A stretch of DNA of 64,000 bases from positions 124,001 through 188,000 of the forward strand of contig NZ_JBHSJF010000006.1 in assembly GCF_042652085.1 (NCBI RefSeq). The letters are read 5' to 3'. Position 1 is the first letter of the stretch; each line of letters opens with the position of its first letter. Below the pieces are notes generated by a model. The model made no database searches and was not told the origin of the DNA. It saw only the letters and a list, made by a program, of their open reading frames with translations. This document shows positions 53,838-61,450 of this stretch, in pieces. Source of the stretch: Flaviflagellibacter deserti. GTDB taxonomy: Bacteria; Pseudomonadota; Alphaproteobacteria; Rhizobiales; Methylopilaceae. The position numbers were made by a program, and so were the translations under genes.

Positions 53838-54674
53838 TTACATCGTCGCGACGATGCGCTCTTCCTCGGCCTGCAGCGCCGGCAACATGGGCTCGGCGAC
53901 GGCCTTCAGCCAGTTCAGATATTCCGGCTGGTTCTTGTCGATGGCGAGGCCAATCTCGTTCGCGGCCTCCGTCGAGTCCTGGCAGTTGTTGCCCTGCGGC
54001 AGCGCCTGCAGACCCTTCACCTTCTTGTTCAGCGCGATCCACGGAATGCGGTTGATCGGGGTCACGTCGGCACGCTTGGCCATAATCTCCTCCACCGGAG
54101 CCGCCGTGCCGGCGCTCGACACGCCGCGCAGCTTGGCGTTGGGGAAGCGGGACTTCACCCAGTTCTCCTCACCACCGCCGGTGAAATAGGCGATCGTCAC
54201 GTCCGGGCTGTTGAAGTCGTCGACGGACTTGGCGTTCTTGACCTTCGGATTGTCGGCGCGGCCGAACACGCAAAGGCTCGTCTTCGAATAAGTGACGAAG
54301 TCGACGACCTTCTGGCGCTCCTTGGTGACCGAGAGTGGCGAGATCGTCATGTCGACCTGGTTGGCGGCGAGCACCGGCACCTTGGTCTCGTGCGAGACCG
54401 GAACGAGCTGCACCTGAACGCCGAGGCGCTTGGCGTATTCCTTGGCGAGCGTCCACGCAGGGCCGACCCACGCATCGCCCGAACTGGTGGTGTTCTCGAG
54501 GAGCCATGGCGGGTTCGACAGAACGCCGACGCGAAGCTGGCCGGATTTCTTGATGGCATCGATGCGCGCGCTCGTGCCCGGAACCGGAACGTCCTGCGCG
54601 GCGGCGGCTTGCGCCATGAGACCGAGACTGAGAATTGCGGAAGCGAAAAGGCGGGTTGTCCGGCCGATAGACAT
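53838..54674 (-). CDS. Polar amino acid-type ABC transporter substrate-binding protein
   Basis: A 278-residue periplasmic family 3 binding protein. Signal peptide MSIGRTTRLFASAILSLGLM ends in AQAAAAQ. Mature features: IKKSGQLRVGVLSNPPWLLE, WTLAKEYAKRLGVQVQLVPV, and VDMTISPLSVTKERQKVVDF (the family block usually D-x-x-x-x-x-x-x-x-x-T-x-x-R). The conserved Arg that holds an amino acid carboxylate appears as Lys-Glu-Arg here. Its operon partner uxuA suggests the ligand could be an aldonate/uronate or an amino-sugar acid; this is inference. First gene of the operon. Confidence 0.9.
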   Translation of the reverse strand: MSIGRTTRLFASAILSLGLMAQAAAAQDVPVPGTSARIDAIKKSGQLRVGVLSNPPWLLENTTSSGDAWVGPAWTLAKEYAKRLGVQVQLVPVSHETKVPVLAANQVDMTISPLSVTKERQKVVDFVTYSKTSLCVFGRADNPKVKNAKSVDDFNSPDVTIAYFTGGGEENWVKSRFPNAKLRGVSSAGTAAPVEEIMAKRADVTPINRIPWIALNKKVKGLQALPQGNNCQDSTEAANEIGLAIDKNQPEYLNWLKAVAEPMLPALQAEEERIVATM

Positions 54675-54740
54675 TCTTGATCTCCCTGTCCGGCATTGGT
54701 CACCGAATAGGGCCGATGCCGATTATCGTAGGTCCGAAGA

Positions 54741-54760
54741 CGGTAGTACCCTAGTATACA
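54741..54760. promoter_or_regulatory. Candidate GntR operator upstream of the ABC-uxuA operon
   Basis: CGGTAGTACCCTAGTATACA lies about 70 bases before the binding-protein start. It shares GGTAGTA...TAGTAT with the site before the GntR gene at 41947 (spacers 3 and 5 bases), in an otherwise GC-rich region. Not a strict palindrome. Confidence 0.35.
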
Positions 54761-54876
54761 AGTTTGGAGCGGACAAGGTCGATGTGATGTCACACCGCGA
54801 TTTGCCGTCCCCTGAAACCAAATCTACCTCCCCGGCTTTGTAAGGACGGGAAACTAGTCCGCACAGGAGGAACAGG

Positions 54877-55086
54877 ATGGGCGAGGCGACCCGGATTTCC
54901 CAGGAAATCGATGCCGGCCGTGAGCGCAACCGGCAAGGCGCCGGGCGAGACCGCATCGACAAGGTGGTTCCCAAGGAGACCCCTTCTCTCGTGCAGGATA
55001 CCGCCGATCTCGTGAAGACGCCGCCTGGCGACGGCCTCAAGATTCCGAACACCTCCCCGAGGCAGAAGGACCGGGCGCACGATTGA
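54877..55086 (+). CDS. Small hydrophilic protein of unknown function (69 residues)
   Basis: A 69-residue, highly charged protein (MGEATRISQEIDAGRERNRQ ... GLKIPNTSPRQKDRAHD) with many Arg, Asp, Glu and Pro and no hydrophobic core, so probably disordered. Expression is supported by a strong AGGAGG 7 bases before the ATG. No family is recognised. It is divergent from the ABC operon and 97 bases before the aldolase gene on the same strand. Confidence 0.6.
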   Translation: MGEATRISQEIDAGRERNRQGAGRDRIDKVVPKETPSLVQDTADLVKTPPGDGLKIPNTSPRQKDRAHD

Positions 55087-55183
55087 AGACCCCATCGGAC
55101 ATTCCGCCGCTTGCGTCGACGTCGGTTTCGTTGGAATCCGGATGTAAACCTCTGCTTTTATGGGCGGAGACACCCGGAGACCG

Positions 55184-56086
55184 ATGATCATGGCCGACGA
55201 GAAGATGTTGCAGCAGATGTCCCAGAAGCCCGGCTTCATCGCGGCGCTCGATCAGAGCGGCGGTTCGACGCCCGGCGCGCTCAGGCTCTATGGCATTCCG
55301 GACAGCGCCTATAGCGGCGACGCCGAGATGTTCCGGCTGGTGCACGAGATGCGGGTGCGCATCATGACGTCCCCGGGCTTCAGCGGCGACAAGGTCATCG
55401 CCGCGATCCTGTTCGAGGCGACGATGGACGGCGAGGCGAAGAGTAGACCGGTGCCTTCCTATCTCTGGGAAGACCGGGGCGTCGTTCCGTTTCTCAAGAT
55501 CGACAAGGGGCTGGAAGCCGAGACCGACGGTGTCCAGCTGATGAAGCCGATCCCAGGCCTCGACGCGACACTCGACCGGGCCGTGAAGCTCGGCATCTTC
55601 GGGACCAAGGAACGCTCGGTCATCAACCTGCCTTCGCAGACCGGCATCGCCGCCGTGGTCGCTCAGCAGTTCGAACTCGCCGGGCAGGTCGCCTCGCACG
55701 GTCTAGTGCCGATCATCGAGCCGGAAGTCCTGATCAAGAGTCCGGACAAGAAGGGCGCCGAAGCGATCCTCCGCGACGAGATCGCCAAGCAGCTCGATAT
55801 GCTGCCGACCGATCGCAAGGTCATGCTGAAGCTGACCATCCCGGACGTGCCGGATCTCTACAGGTCGCTCGCTGCCCATCCGTCCGTCGTCCGCGTCGTC
55901 GCGCTTTCGGGTGGTTACACGCGTACCGAAGCCTGCAGGCGCCTTGCCGAAAACCACGACATGATCGCGAGCTTCTCGCGCGCGCTCACGGAAGGCCTAA
56001 CGGTCCAGATGAGCGATGCGGAGTTCGACACGGCGCTGAAACAGTCGATCGACGAGATCTATGAGGCCTCGGCGAACAAGGCCTGA
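55184..56086 (+). CDS. Fructose-bisphosphate aldolase, class I
   Basis: Schiff-base aldolase (about 300 residues) interconverting fructose 1,6-bisphosphate and the triose phosphates. Family motifs: ALDQSGGSTPGALRLYG, LWEDRGVVPFLKIDKGLEAE, IIEPEVLI, the Schiff-base lysine region KVMLKLTIPD (about residue 215) and ALSGGYTRTEACRRL. The ATG at 55184 follows GGAGA closely; ATG 55190 is an alternative. Lying next to the uronate island, it could send triose phosphate from Eda into gluconeogenesis, but it is not in those operons. Confidence 0.93.
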   Translation: MIMADEKMLQQMSQKPGFIAALDQSGGSTPGALRLYGIPDSAYSGDAEMFRLVHEMRVRIMTSPGFSGDKVIAAILFEATMDGEAKSRPVPSYLWEDRGVVPFLKIDKGLEAETDGVQLMKPIPGLDATLDRAVKLGIFGTKERSVINLPSQTGIAAVVAQQFELAGQVASHGLVPIIEPEVLIKSPDKKGAEAILRDEIAKQLDMLPTDRKVMLKLTIPDVPDLYRSLAAHPSVVRVVALSGGYTRTEACRRLAENHDMIASFSRALTEGLTVQMSDAEFDTALKQSIDEIYEASANKA

Positions 56087-56112
56087 GTCGGGGCCCGCCA
56101 GCGAGGTTCCGC

Positions 56113-57108
56113 TTACTGCGTCGAGCCCGTCATCATCGGCTCATACGGATCCGCGAGTGCCGCATCCGGCCGACTGACCGGGACGTTGGTCGACGTCATC
56201 TTAGCCAGGCGCTCCGGTCCGGACTTGGCGAGGATCTCGCGGAATACCGGGTGCATGCCGCCGTCCGAATAGGACATCGCGGGAGCGGGCGTCGAGGACT
56301 GCAGGCTTGCCTCGTCGCTCTTCGAGATATCGGCGAGTTTCTGCGAGATCGACGGATCGCCCTCGATCGCCGGGCAGGGAGCCATCGGGTCGAGCATTGC
56401 ACCAGCCGGCTCGTCGAAGGCATAGCGGCGGCCGCAATAGGCGACGGTCGGCGGTTGTTTCGTCACATTGAAGCGGTCCGCCCCCTCTTTCAGGTTCCGC
56501 CAGAACGGCATGTTGGGATCGCCACGATGGAGCGCGAGGTTGCGGCTATTCATGCGGAACGGCAGCGCCTGGACCTGGAAGGCGGCCTGTCCGCCTTTCA
56601 GGGCCTCGCGAGCCACTGCGTAAACTTCCGCGACGCCGTCGTCGGTCATCGCATAGCAGCCGGACGACGAGCACGCGCCGTGCACCATCAGCGCCGATCC
56701 TTCCCAGCCGAGCGATTTCTCGAGACGGTTCGGAAAGCCTAGATTGAATGAGAGATTGAACTGCGAGCGCGGGTTCAGCATCCCGGCATTGACCGTATAG
56801 AAGCCTTCCGGCGCCTGCCGGTCGCCCTGCGCCATTTTCGGGCCGAGCTTTCCGGACCAGCGGCACAGAGGATAGGTCTTCAGGAGCGCGTATCGGCCCG
56901 TCCGGTCGCGCTTCCAGACTTCGAGTTCGCTCTCCTGCTTGTGGATCCGGATCATGATGGGATCCTGCGGGGTCATGCCCTTCGCCTTCATCGCGGAGAC
57001 AAGCTTCGGCGGAATAGGCACATCGCCCCGGTCGTCGCGGTCGAAGGACGCGCAGGCGGAGAGGACAAGCGCCACGATCGCGGCAACGCAGAACCTTATC
57101 GTGATCAT
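56113..57108 (-). CDS. Lipoprotein L,D-transpeptidase-family protein (YafK/DpaA group)
   Basis: A 331-residue envelope protein with a lipobox (VLSAC, Cys19). The YkuD-type catalytic domain (about 50-200) has the active-site motif HGACSSSGCYAM (His143, Cys151), preceded by PEGFYTVNAGMLNPRSQFNL. The YafK/DpaA branch includes an amidase that releases Braun lipoprotein from peptidoglycan, so this may be a hydrolase rather than a transpeptidase. The C-terminal 120 residues are low complexity. It is divergent from a second YkuD protein at 57307. Confidence 0.88.
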   Translation of the reverse strand: MITIRFCVAAIVALVLSACASFDRDDRGDVPIPPKLVSAMKAKGMTPQDPIMIRIHKQESELEVWKRDRTGRYALLKTYPLCRWSGKLGPKMAQGDRQAPEGFYTVNAGMLNPRSQFNLSFNLGFPNRLEKSLGWEGSALMVHGACSSSGCYAMTDDGVAEVYAVAREALKGGQAAFQVQALPFRMNSRNLALHRGDPNMPFWRNLKEGADRFNVTKQPPTVAYCGRRYAFDEPAGAMLDPMAPCPAIEGDPSISQKLADISKSDEASLQSSTPAPAMSYSDGGMHPVFREILAKSGPERLAKMTSTNVPVSRPDAALADPYEPMMTGSTQ

Positions 57109-57306
57109 CGCGAACTCAAGATACGAACTGCCTGCATTCTGCCGAAGGGAAAGAAACGATCAGTTAACGATCCGGGGCGCCCGACGTGGTCATGACCGGA
57201 CTCTGCGGCTCATTTTAGGCCGCCGAGCCTGTGCGAGGCATGCGTCGCGCAAGCCGCACAATATAGCCATATCGGCGGAAGAGTATTTCTCCCGAGGAGA
57301 ACCGCG

Positions 57307-58047
57307 ATGCCATCTGACCGCATTCGCCCTACGCGCCGTGTAGTTCTGGCGGCCTTGCCGTTTGCACTGGCTGCCTGCAGTTCGAGGACGCGGGAGCCCG
57401 CACCGATGGCCGGCATCGCGCCGCCTCCGCCTACTTCGACCTCTCCGGCCGCGCCGCAGGCTTTCAAGGGCGTCGTCGATCCGCGCTATGCCGCAATCGT
57501 GACGGAGCCGTTCCCGGTCGCGGCCATCGACACGACGAAGATCGATCCGCGCTTTCTCCGCCAGAGCGCGCCGAACATCACCGGCGAGCGGGCTGGCGTC
57601 GTGGTTGTCGATACCGCCAACAAATTCCTCTATCTCACGCAGGACGATGGCTCCGCGCTCCGGTATGGCGTCGGCGTAGGGCGTGACGGTTTCGCCTGGT
57701 CCGGCCGGGCGATCATCGACCGCAAGCAGGAATGGCCGAAATGGCATCCGCCGAAGGAGATGCAGCTGCGCGATCCGGAAGCAGCGAAGTGGCCCGAAGG
57801 GATGCCGGGCGGCATCGGCAACCCGCTCGGCCCGCGCGCGCTGTACCTCGCCCAGAATGGCAAGGACACCTATTTCCGCATTCATGGAACGACGCAGCCG
57901 CAATCGATCGGCCAGGCGATGTCTTCGGGCTGTATCCGTCTGCTCAATCAAGACATCATGGACCTCTACACGCGGGTGCCGATCGGAACCGAGGTCGTGG
58001 TCATGCAGACGGGATTGGCGAACGGAGCAGGCGCGGTCCCGACCTGA
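57307..58047 (+). CDS. Lipoprotein L,D-transpeptidase (YkuD domain)
   Basis: A 246-residue protein with an RR-containing signal and lipobox (LAAC, Cys24), a Pro/Thr linker, and a catalytic YkuD domain (about 95-235). The motif HGTTQPQSIGQAMSSGCIRL holds His193 and Cys209, followed by N-x-D. It forms 3-3 crosslinks or anchors proteins to peptidoglycan in the periplasm. IDRKQEWPKWHPPKEM is typical of the alphaproteobacterial ErfK/YbiS group. It shares a 198-base divergent region with the YafK-type gene. Confidence 0.92.
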   Translation: MPSDRIRPTRRVVLAALPFALAACSSRTREPAPMAGIAPPPPTSTSPAAPQAFKGVVDPRYAAIVTEPFPVAAIDTTKIDPRFLRQSAPNITGERAGVVVVDTANKFLYLTQDDGSALRYGVGVGRDGFAWSGRAIIDRKQEWPKWHPPKEMQLRDPEAAKWPEGMPGGIGNPLGPRALYLAQNGKDTYFRIHGTTQPQSIGQAMSSGCIRLLNQDIMDLYTRVPIGTEVVVMQTGLANGAGAVPT

Positions 58048-58102
58048 ACCCGGCTGCCGTCCGGCGAGAAGGCTCGTTCACCCGTTCGCCGGAAGCGACC
58101 CG

Positions 58103-59671
58103 TCACGGGTTGCCGAGCTTGTTCCTGAGCGGCGTCTCCCGCCACTGCCGGAGAGACGGTAGTCCGAGGCTTCTCAGGGCCTGAGCGGCGGCCGGCACTT
58201 CCGGCGCCGAGGTCGCCAGATCCTTCAGCCTGTTCAGCGAGGCGGGAAGCTGATCGACATTGGGGGCGATCTGCTGCTGTTCCTGCGATTCAGGAACTTG
58301 ACCCTGAAGCATGGCTCGGACGCCGCGCGCGTTCACGCCGATCGCCGTATCGGACAGCGTCTGCAATTCGTCCGAATCCAGCGCAGGCACTTCGGCGGCG
58401 GCAGCCGGCGCGGCGCTGTCGATGCCGAGTTCCCTCGCATAGCTCTCGATCTGCGGAGCCCAAGTGCGCCTTGTCGCGATCGAAGCGTCGATCACGCCCT
58501 TGGTCGCGACCGGATCGCCGGAGAGCGCGATGCCGGTGGCGAAGCTCCTGGCCAGACTGTCGCTCTCCTCGGGAGCCGCTAGCTGCCTCGCCCCGTCGAT
58601 TCGGAAACCGCGGATCAGGAAGGAGAGCGCGCGTCCTTTCGGTTCCCCCTCAACCCGTCCGGCGAGCATTCCCAGCGAATAAGCGCCGCTTGTCCGGGTG
58701 CGCAGGTCGCTCGGATCGTTGCTACCCTTGATCCTTTCGAACAGGTCGATGAGTAGGTCGACATCGGATGCCTGTCCGCGCAGTCCGAGCACCACCACGG
58801 CATTGGCCCATAGCGCGCGCTTGCTGTCGGCGCCGAGGATCCGACGAACCTCATCGAGCTGGTCCGGTGACAGCAGCTCAATCTCTTCATAAGGCGTGCC
58901 CTGCGCGAACCTTTCCATGAGGAATGTCTCGATATCCTCGGGTCCGGCCGGGGTCGGCGCCGGATCGGCAACAGCTGCGGGCGTGGACATCGCGGTTGCG
59001 GGGGCGACGCCCTGGGCGGGCGCCGCGTCCACCATCGGCAGGTCGGCGATCGAACCATCCTGCAGGGTGCTGCACTGGTTGGCGTTGACGGCCCGCCGGT
59101 CGCGGTGGGCGCGGCAATACATGATGTTGAAGTAGACCGCGTCCGGTATACCCGACCCGGCGGGGCGGGGAACCGGGCAGATCGAGGCCGTGTGGCCGAA
59201 ACCGACATTGTGCCCGATCTCGTGGATCAGGCTGAGTTCGGGAAAGTGGAACGAGCGGTCGAGATTGACCACGATGATCGGACCCGCGCCCTCGCAGCCG
59301 GCATAGGAGGAGGGGCTGAATTCGCCGCACCAGTGCAGCCCGTCGACCACGACCACATTGCCGCCGGTGTAGGTTTTCAGCGCGTTGCGCTGCGCGCGCG
59401 TCTGGACGATCCGCGGTATCGCGGAATCGCGCTTGATCGGCTTCGTCTGCCGCACCTCGACATTCGGACATGCCCGATCGGTCGCGACGGTGTTTTCCTT
59501 GACGATCTTGGTGGCCTCGCGGGCCCAGAACGCGAAGGTTGAATTGGTCACTCCGCAGGAGGGACTGGCGGCGGGTTCCAGGTCGTAGCTGGCGGAACGG
59601 GAAGCGGTCGTTCCCCCGGCGACCAGGAGTACGAACGCGAGACTCGACGCGGCATATGTTCTCGTACCCAT
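58103..59671 (-). CDS. Secreted metzincin-like zinc metalloprotease with helical-repeat C terminus
   Basis: A 522-residue exported protein. Signal peptide 1-25 (AASSLAFVLLVAGGTTA). Residues about 30-190 form a protease-like domain with the extended zinc motif HEIGHNVGFGH (His150, Glu151, His154, His160) and a Met-turn NIMYC (Met184), plus six cysteines. After an Ala/Pro linker (205-230), residues about 235-420 are helical and resemble HEAT-like repeats (VDLLIDLFERIKGSNDPSDL, TSGAYSLGMLAGRVEGEP). The ATG at 59671 follows GGAGGAGGAG. The family is not one I can name; the substrate is unknown. Confidence 0.75.
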   Translation of the reverse strand: MGTRTYAASSLAFVLLVAGGTTASRSASYDLEPAASPSCGVTNSTFAFWAREATKIVKENTVATDRACPNVEVRQTKPIKRDSAIPRIVQTRAQRNALKTYTGGNVVVVDGLHWCGEFSPSSYAGCEGAGPIIVVNLDRSFHFPELSLIHEIGHNVGFGHTASICPVPRPAGSGIPDAVYFNIMYCRAHRDRRAVNANQCSTLQDGSIADLPMVDAAPAQGVAPATAMSTPAAVADPAPTPAGPEDIETFLMERFAQGTPYEEIELLSPDQLDEVRRILGADSKRALWANAVVVLGLRGQASDVDLLIDLFERIKGSNDPSDLRTRTSGAYSLGMLAGRVEGEPKGRALSFLIRGFRIDGARQLAAPEESDSLARSFATGIALSGDPVATKGVIDASIATRRTWAPQIESYARELGIDSAAPAAAAEVPALDSDELQTLSDTAIGVNARGVRAMLQGQVPESQEQQQIAPNVDQLPASLNRLKDLATSAPEVPAAAQALRSLGLPSLRQWRETPLRNKLGNP

Positions 59672-59838
59672 CGACTCCTCCTCCAAATGCGGACGAAGCC
59701 GCCAAGCCTTCAGTGGCGCGATGTGCGAGCTTGCCGATACGGCGCGCGAATATTAGCCTTCAACGCGCAGGATGGCCATTGAGCAATCAAGAGTTGCGTC
59801 GATCGCCGTCGGCTTCCTGCGCCGTGTGTGACAGCAGT

Positions 59839-60804
59839 TCACCGGAGGCCGGCATGCCGACTGAATTCGCACAGCACCTCGCCAACATTGCTCTCAAGGA
59901 ATTCGACGATTTCGGCGGTATCCCCGAAACCGACTCCCGTATGCGCAAGCGGGTCAATCAGACTTATCTGCCCGCTCTCAGGCAGGCCGATCCGAACGAT
60001 GTCCTCGGCTGGAACATGCCGGAGGACATCAGCACCTGGCCGTGGTCGGCCGTGTTCGTGTCGTGGTGCCTTCTTCACGCCGGCGTCAGGAACGCCGAGT
60101 TCGACTTCTCGATTCGGCACGCGATGTTCATCAAGCGGACCATCGGCAATGCGCTCGCAGGCACGGGCGTCTTCCGCGGCCGAAAGATTGGGGACTACAA
60201 GCCCAAGATCGGAGATCTGATCTGCGCCAATGCCGGTACGGGGCAGATAGCCTACAATCAGGCGGCCAACCAAAACGGATACAGTTCGCACAGCGCCATC
60301 GTCGTTGACGTTCGCCCGGGGGTCGCCTTCACCGTGGGCGGTAACGAGGGCAATACAGTCGACAAGCGTCGGCATGTGCTGTCGCCGACCGGCTTCGTCG
60401 TCCAGCGCTCGCCGGAGGCGTATATCTGCGTGATCGAGAACCGGAAGCGCACCGTATCGCGGCGCGCGCGAGAACGATAACGCGGGGCGGCCCGAACACC
60501 CGATATCGATCGCCGGCGAGGTCATCTGGCGGTTCTCATGCGTCTTTTCCAGAAGGGTCAGCGCCACCACTAAAGCGCAGCAGGCGGCGTTGAAGGCGTT
60601 CACCGCGGAGAGCCATGGATCGTAGACGTTGACGATCGCGTAGGCGGCCGTGCTGGAATTGGCGCCGATCCAGATCGTCCAGCACGTGTAGGATATGCTC
60701 GTCGTCCCATTCGGGTCGCATGCAATCCGGATGATCTGCGGCACGTAGGAGAACAGTCGTAGAGCGTTGAACAGGCCGAACAGTGCGAGCGTCAGATCCG
60801 CCAC
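59839..60804 (-). CDS. SemiSWEET/PQ-loop-like membrane protein whose frame runs on antisense to the DUF2272 gene
   Basis: GTG at 60804, 6-7 bases after GGAGTG, opens a frame whose first 90 residues look like a three-helix PQ-loop sugar-transporter half: LFGLFNALRLFSYVPQIIRI, TTSISYTCWTIWIGANSSTA, AVNAFNAACCALVVALTLLE. A normal SemiSWEET would stop near 60535. Here no stop occurs until 59839, so the next 230 codons are the antisense of the DUF2272 gene and do not look protein-like. Either the original stop was lost, or the true product is a long-tailed protein. Family call is moderately sure; the 3' end is doubtful. Confidence 0.5.
   Translation of the reverse strand: MADLTLALFGLFNALRLFSYVPQIIRIACDPNGTTSISYTCWTIWIGANSSTAAYAIVNVYDPWLSAVNAFNAACCALVVALTLLEKTHENRQMTSPAIDIGCSGRPALSFSRAPRYGALPVLDHADIRLRRALDDEAGRRQHMPTLVDCIALVTAHGEGDPRANVNDDGAVRTVSVLVGRLIVGYLPRTGIGADQISDLGLVVPNLSAAEDARACERIADGPLDEHRVPNREVELGVPDAGVKKAPRHEHGRPRPGADVLRHVPAEDIVRIGLPESGQISLIDPLAHTGVGFGDTAEIVEFLESNVGEVLCEFSRHAGLR
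59854..60480 (+). CDS. DUF2272 domain protein (NlpC/P60/CHAP-like fold)
   Basis: A 208-residue protein without a signal peptide. The DUF2272 core has a candidate cysteine nucleophile in WPWSAVFVSWCLLHAG (Cys72), followed by IGDLICANAGTG and the His region YSSHSAIVVDVRPG, then FTVGGNEGNTV. The pattern fits papain-like peptidoglycan amidases, but activity is unproven. The ATG at 59854 sits 5 bases after GGAGG. On the opposite strand a long ORF overlaps the whole gene. Confidence 0.8.
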   Translation: MPTEFAQHLANIALKEFDDFGGIPETDSRMRKRVNQTYLPALRQADPNDVLGWNMPEDISTWPWSAVFVSWCLLHAGVRNAEFDFSIRHAMFIKRTIGNALAGTGVFRGRKIGDYKPKIGDLICANAGTGQIAYNQAANQNGYSSHSAIVVDVRPGVAFTVGGNEGNTVDKRRHVLSPTGFVVQRSPEAYICVIENRKRTVSRRARER

Positions 60805-60880
60805 GGTCGGGCACTCCGTGGATCTATTTCTTCTCCGGGAGGTCCATCACGAGCGGCACGATGGACCTTCCGAGACTGCA

Positions 60881-61294
60881 CTATCGTGCGCTGGCCATTT
60901 CTGTTTTCGCGGTCGCGATAATCTTCTGATAGGAGCGCGCGGCCCGTGCCGGCGAGCCCGACGAGCAATTGCGGCGAGCCTCCGCAAGCCAGCGATTGGC
61001 GGAGCGCTCGAAGGCTTCGCGTCCGACTTCTGGACCGTCCATCCTTTTGTTCAGTGCGTCGAGGGAAGCGTTTTCCCACTCGACACAGGCCTGTGCGGTT
61101 GAACCTGGATCCAGCGCGGCGGTTGTTGGGGTCACCGCCGGGTCGAGGAACAGGGGCCAGACGAACATCGGCGCCACGAAAACCGATGCGAGTAGCGGCG
61201 TCCGGACATTGTACCAGAAATGCGCTCCGGCACTGCTGCGACTCTCGTAATCCTCGTCCGACGAGGCGGTGTTGAATTGCGTTGAATTCTTCAT
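60881..61294 (-). CDS. Small membrane protein of unknown function
   Basis: A 137-residue protein starting at ATG 61294 after GGGAGGA. The N terminus is polar (KNSTQFNTASSDEDYESRSS), then one hydrophobic segment (PLLASVFVAPMFVWPLFLDP, about 32-51), then a soluble helical C-terminal part with two cysteines (CVEWENASLDALNKRMDGPE, RNCSSGSP). It is likely anchored with the C terminus in the periplasm. No family recognised. It is divergent from the BTAD regulator and may be its target. Confidence 0.6.
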   Translation of the reverse strand: MKNSTQFNTASSDEDYESRSSAGAHFWYNVRTPLLASVFVAPMFVWPLFLDPAVTPTTAALDPGSTAQACVEWENASLDALNKRMDGPEVGREAFERSANRWLAEARRNCSSGSPARAARSYQKIIATAKTEMASAR

Positions 61295-61450
61295 CACTCG
61301 TCCTCCCTGGTGAGTGTTCAGTGGGAGCATGGTGGTCGGGTGCCGTGATCCGACCGTGATTTTTGGCTGGGACGGGGCGTGATTTCTGAATAAATTCGCA
61401 CTCGGCAGAGAAGTCGGTAGAGTTCACGCTCGTTATCTGGGAGCGGCGTT

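Noticed and set aside
60792..61427. 211-codon minus-strand frame overlapping the small membrane protein
   Set aside because: The alternative frame (start 61294) has a good ribosome site, a clear membrane helix and protein-like composition, unlike this one.
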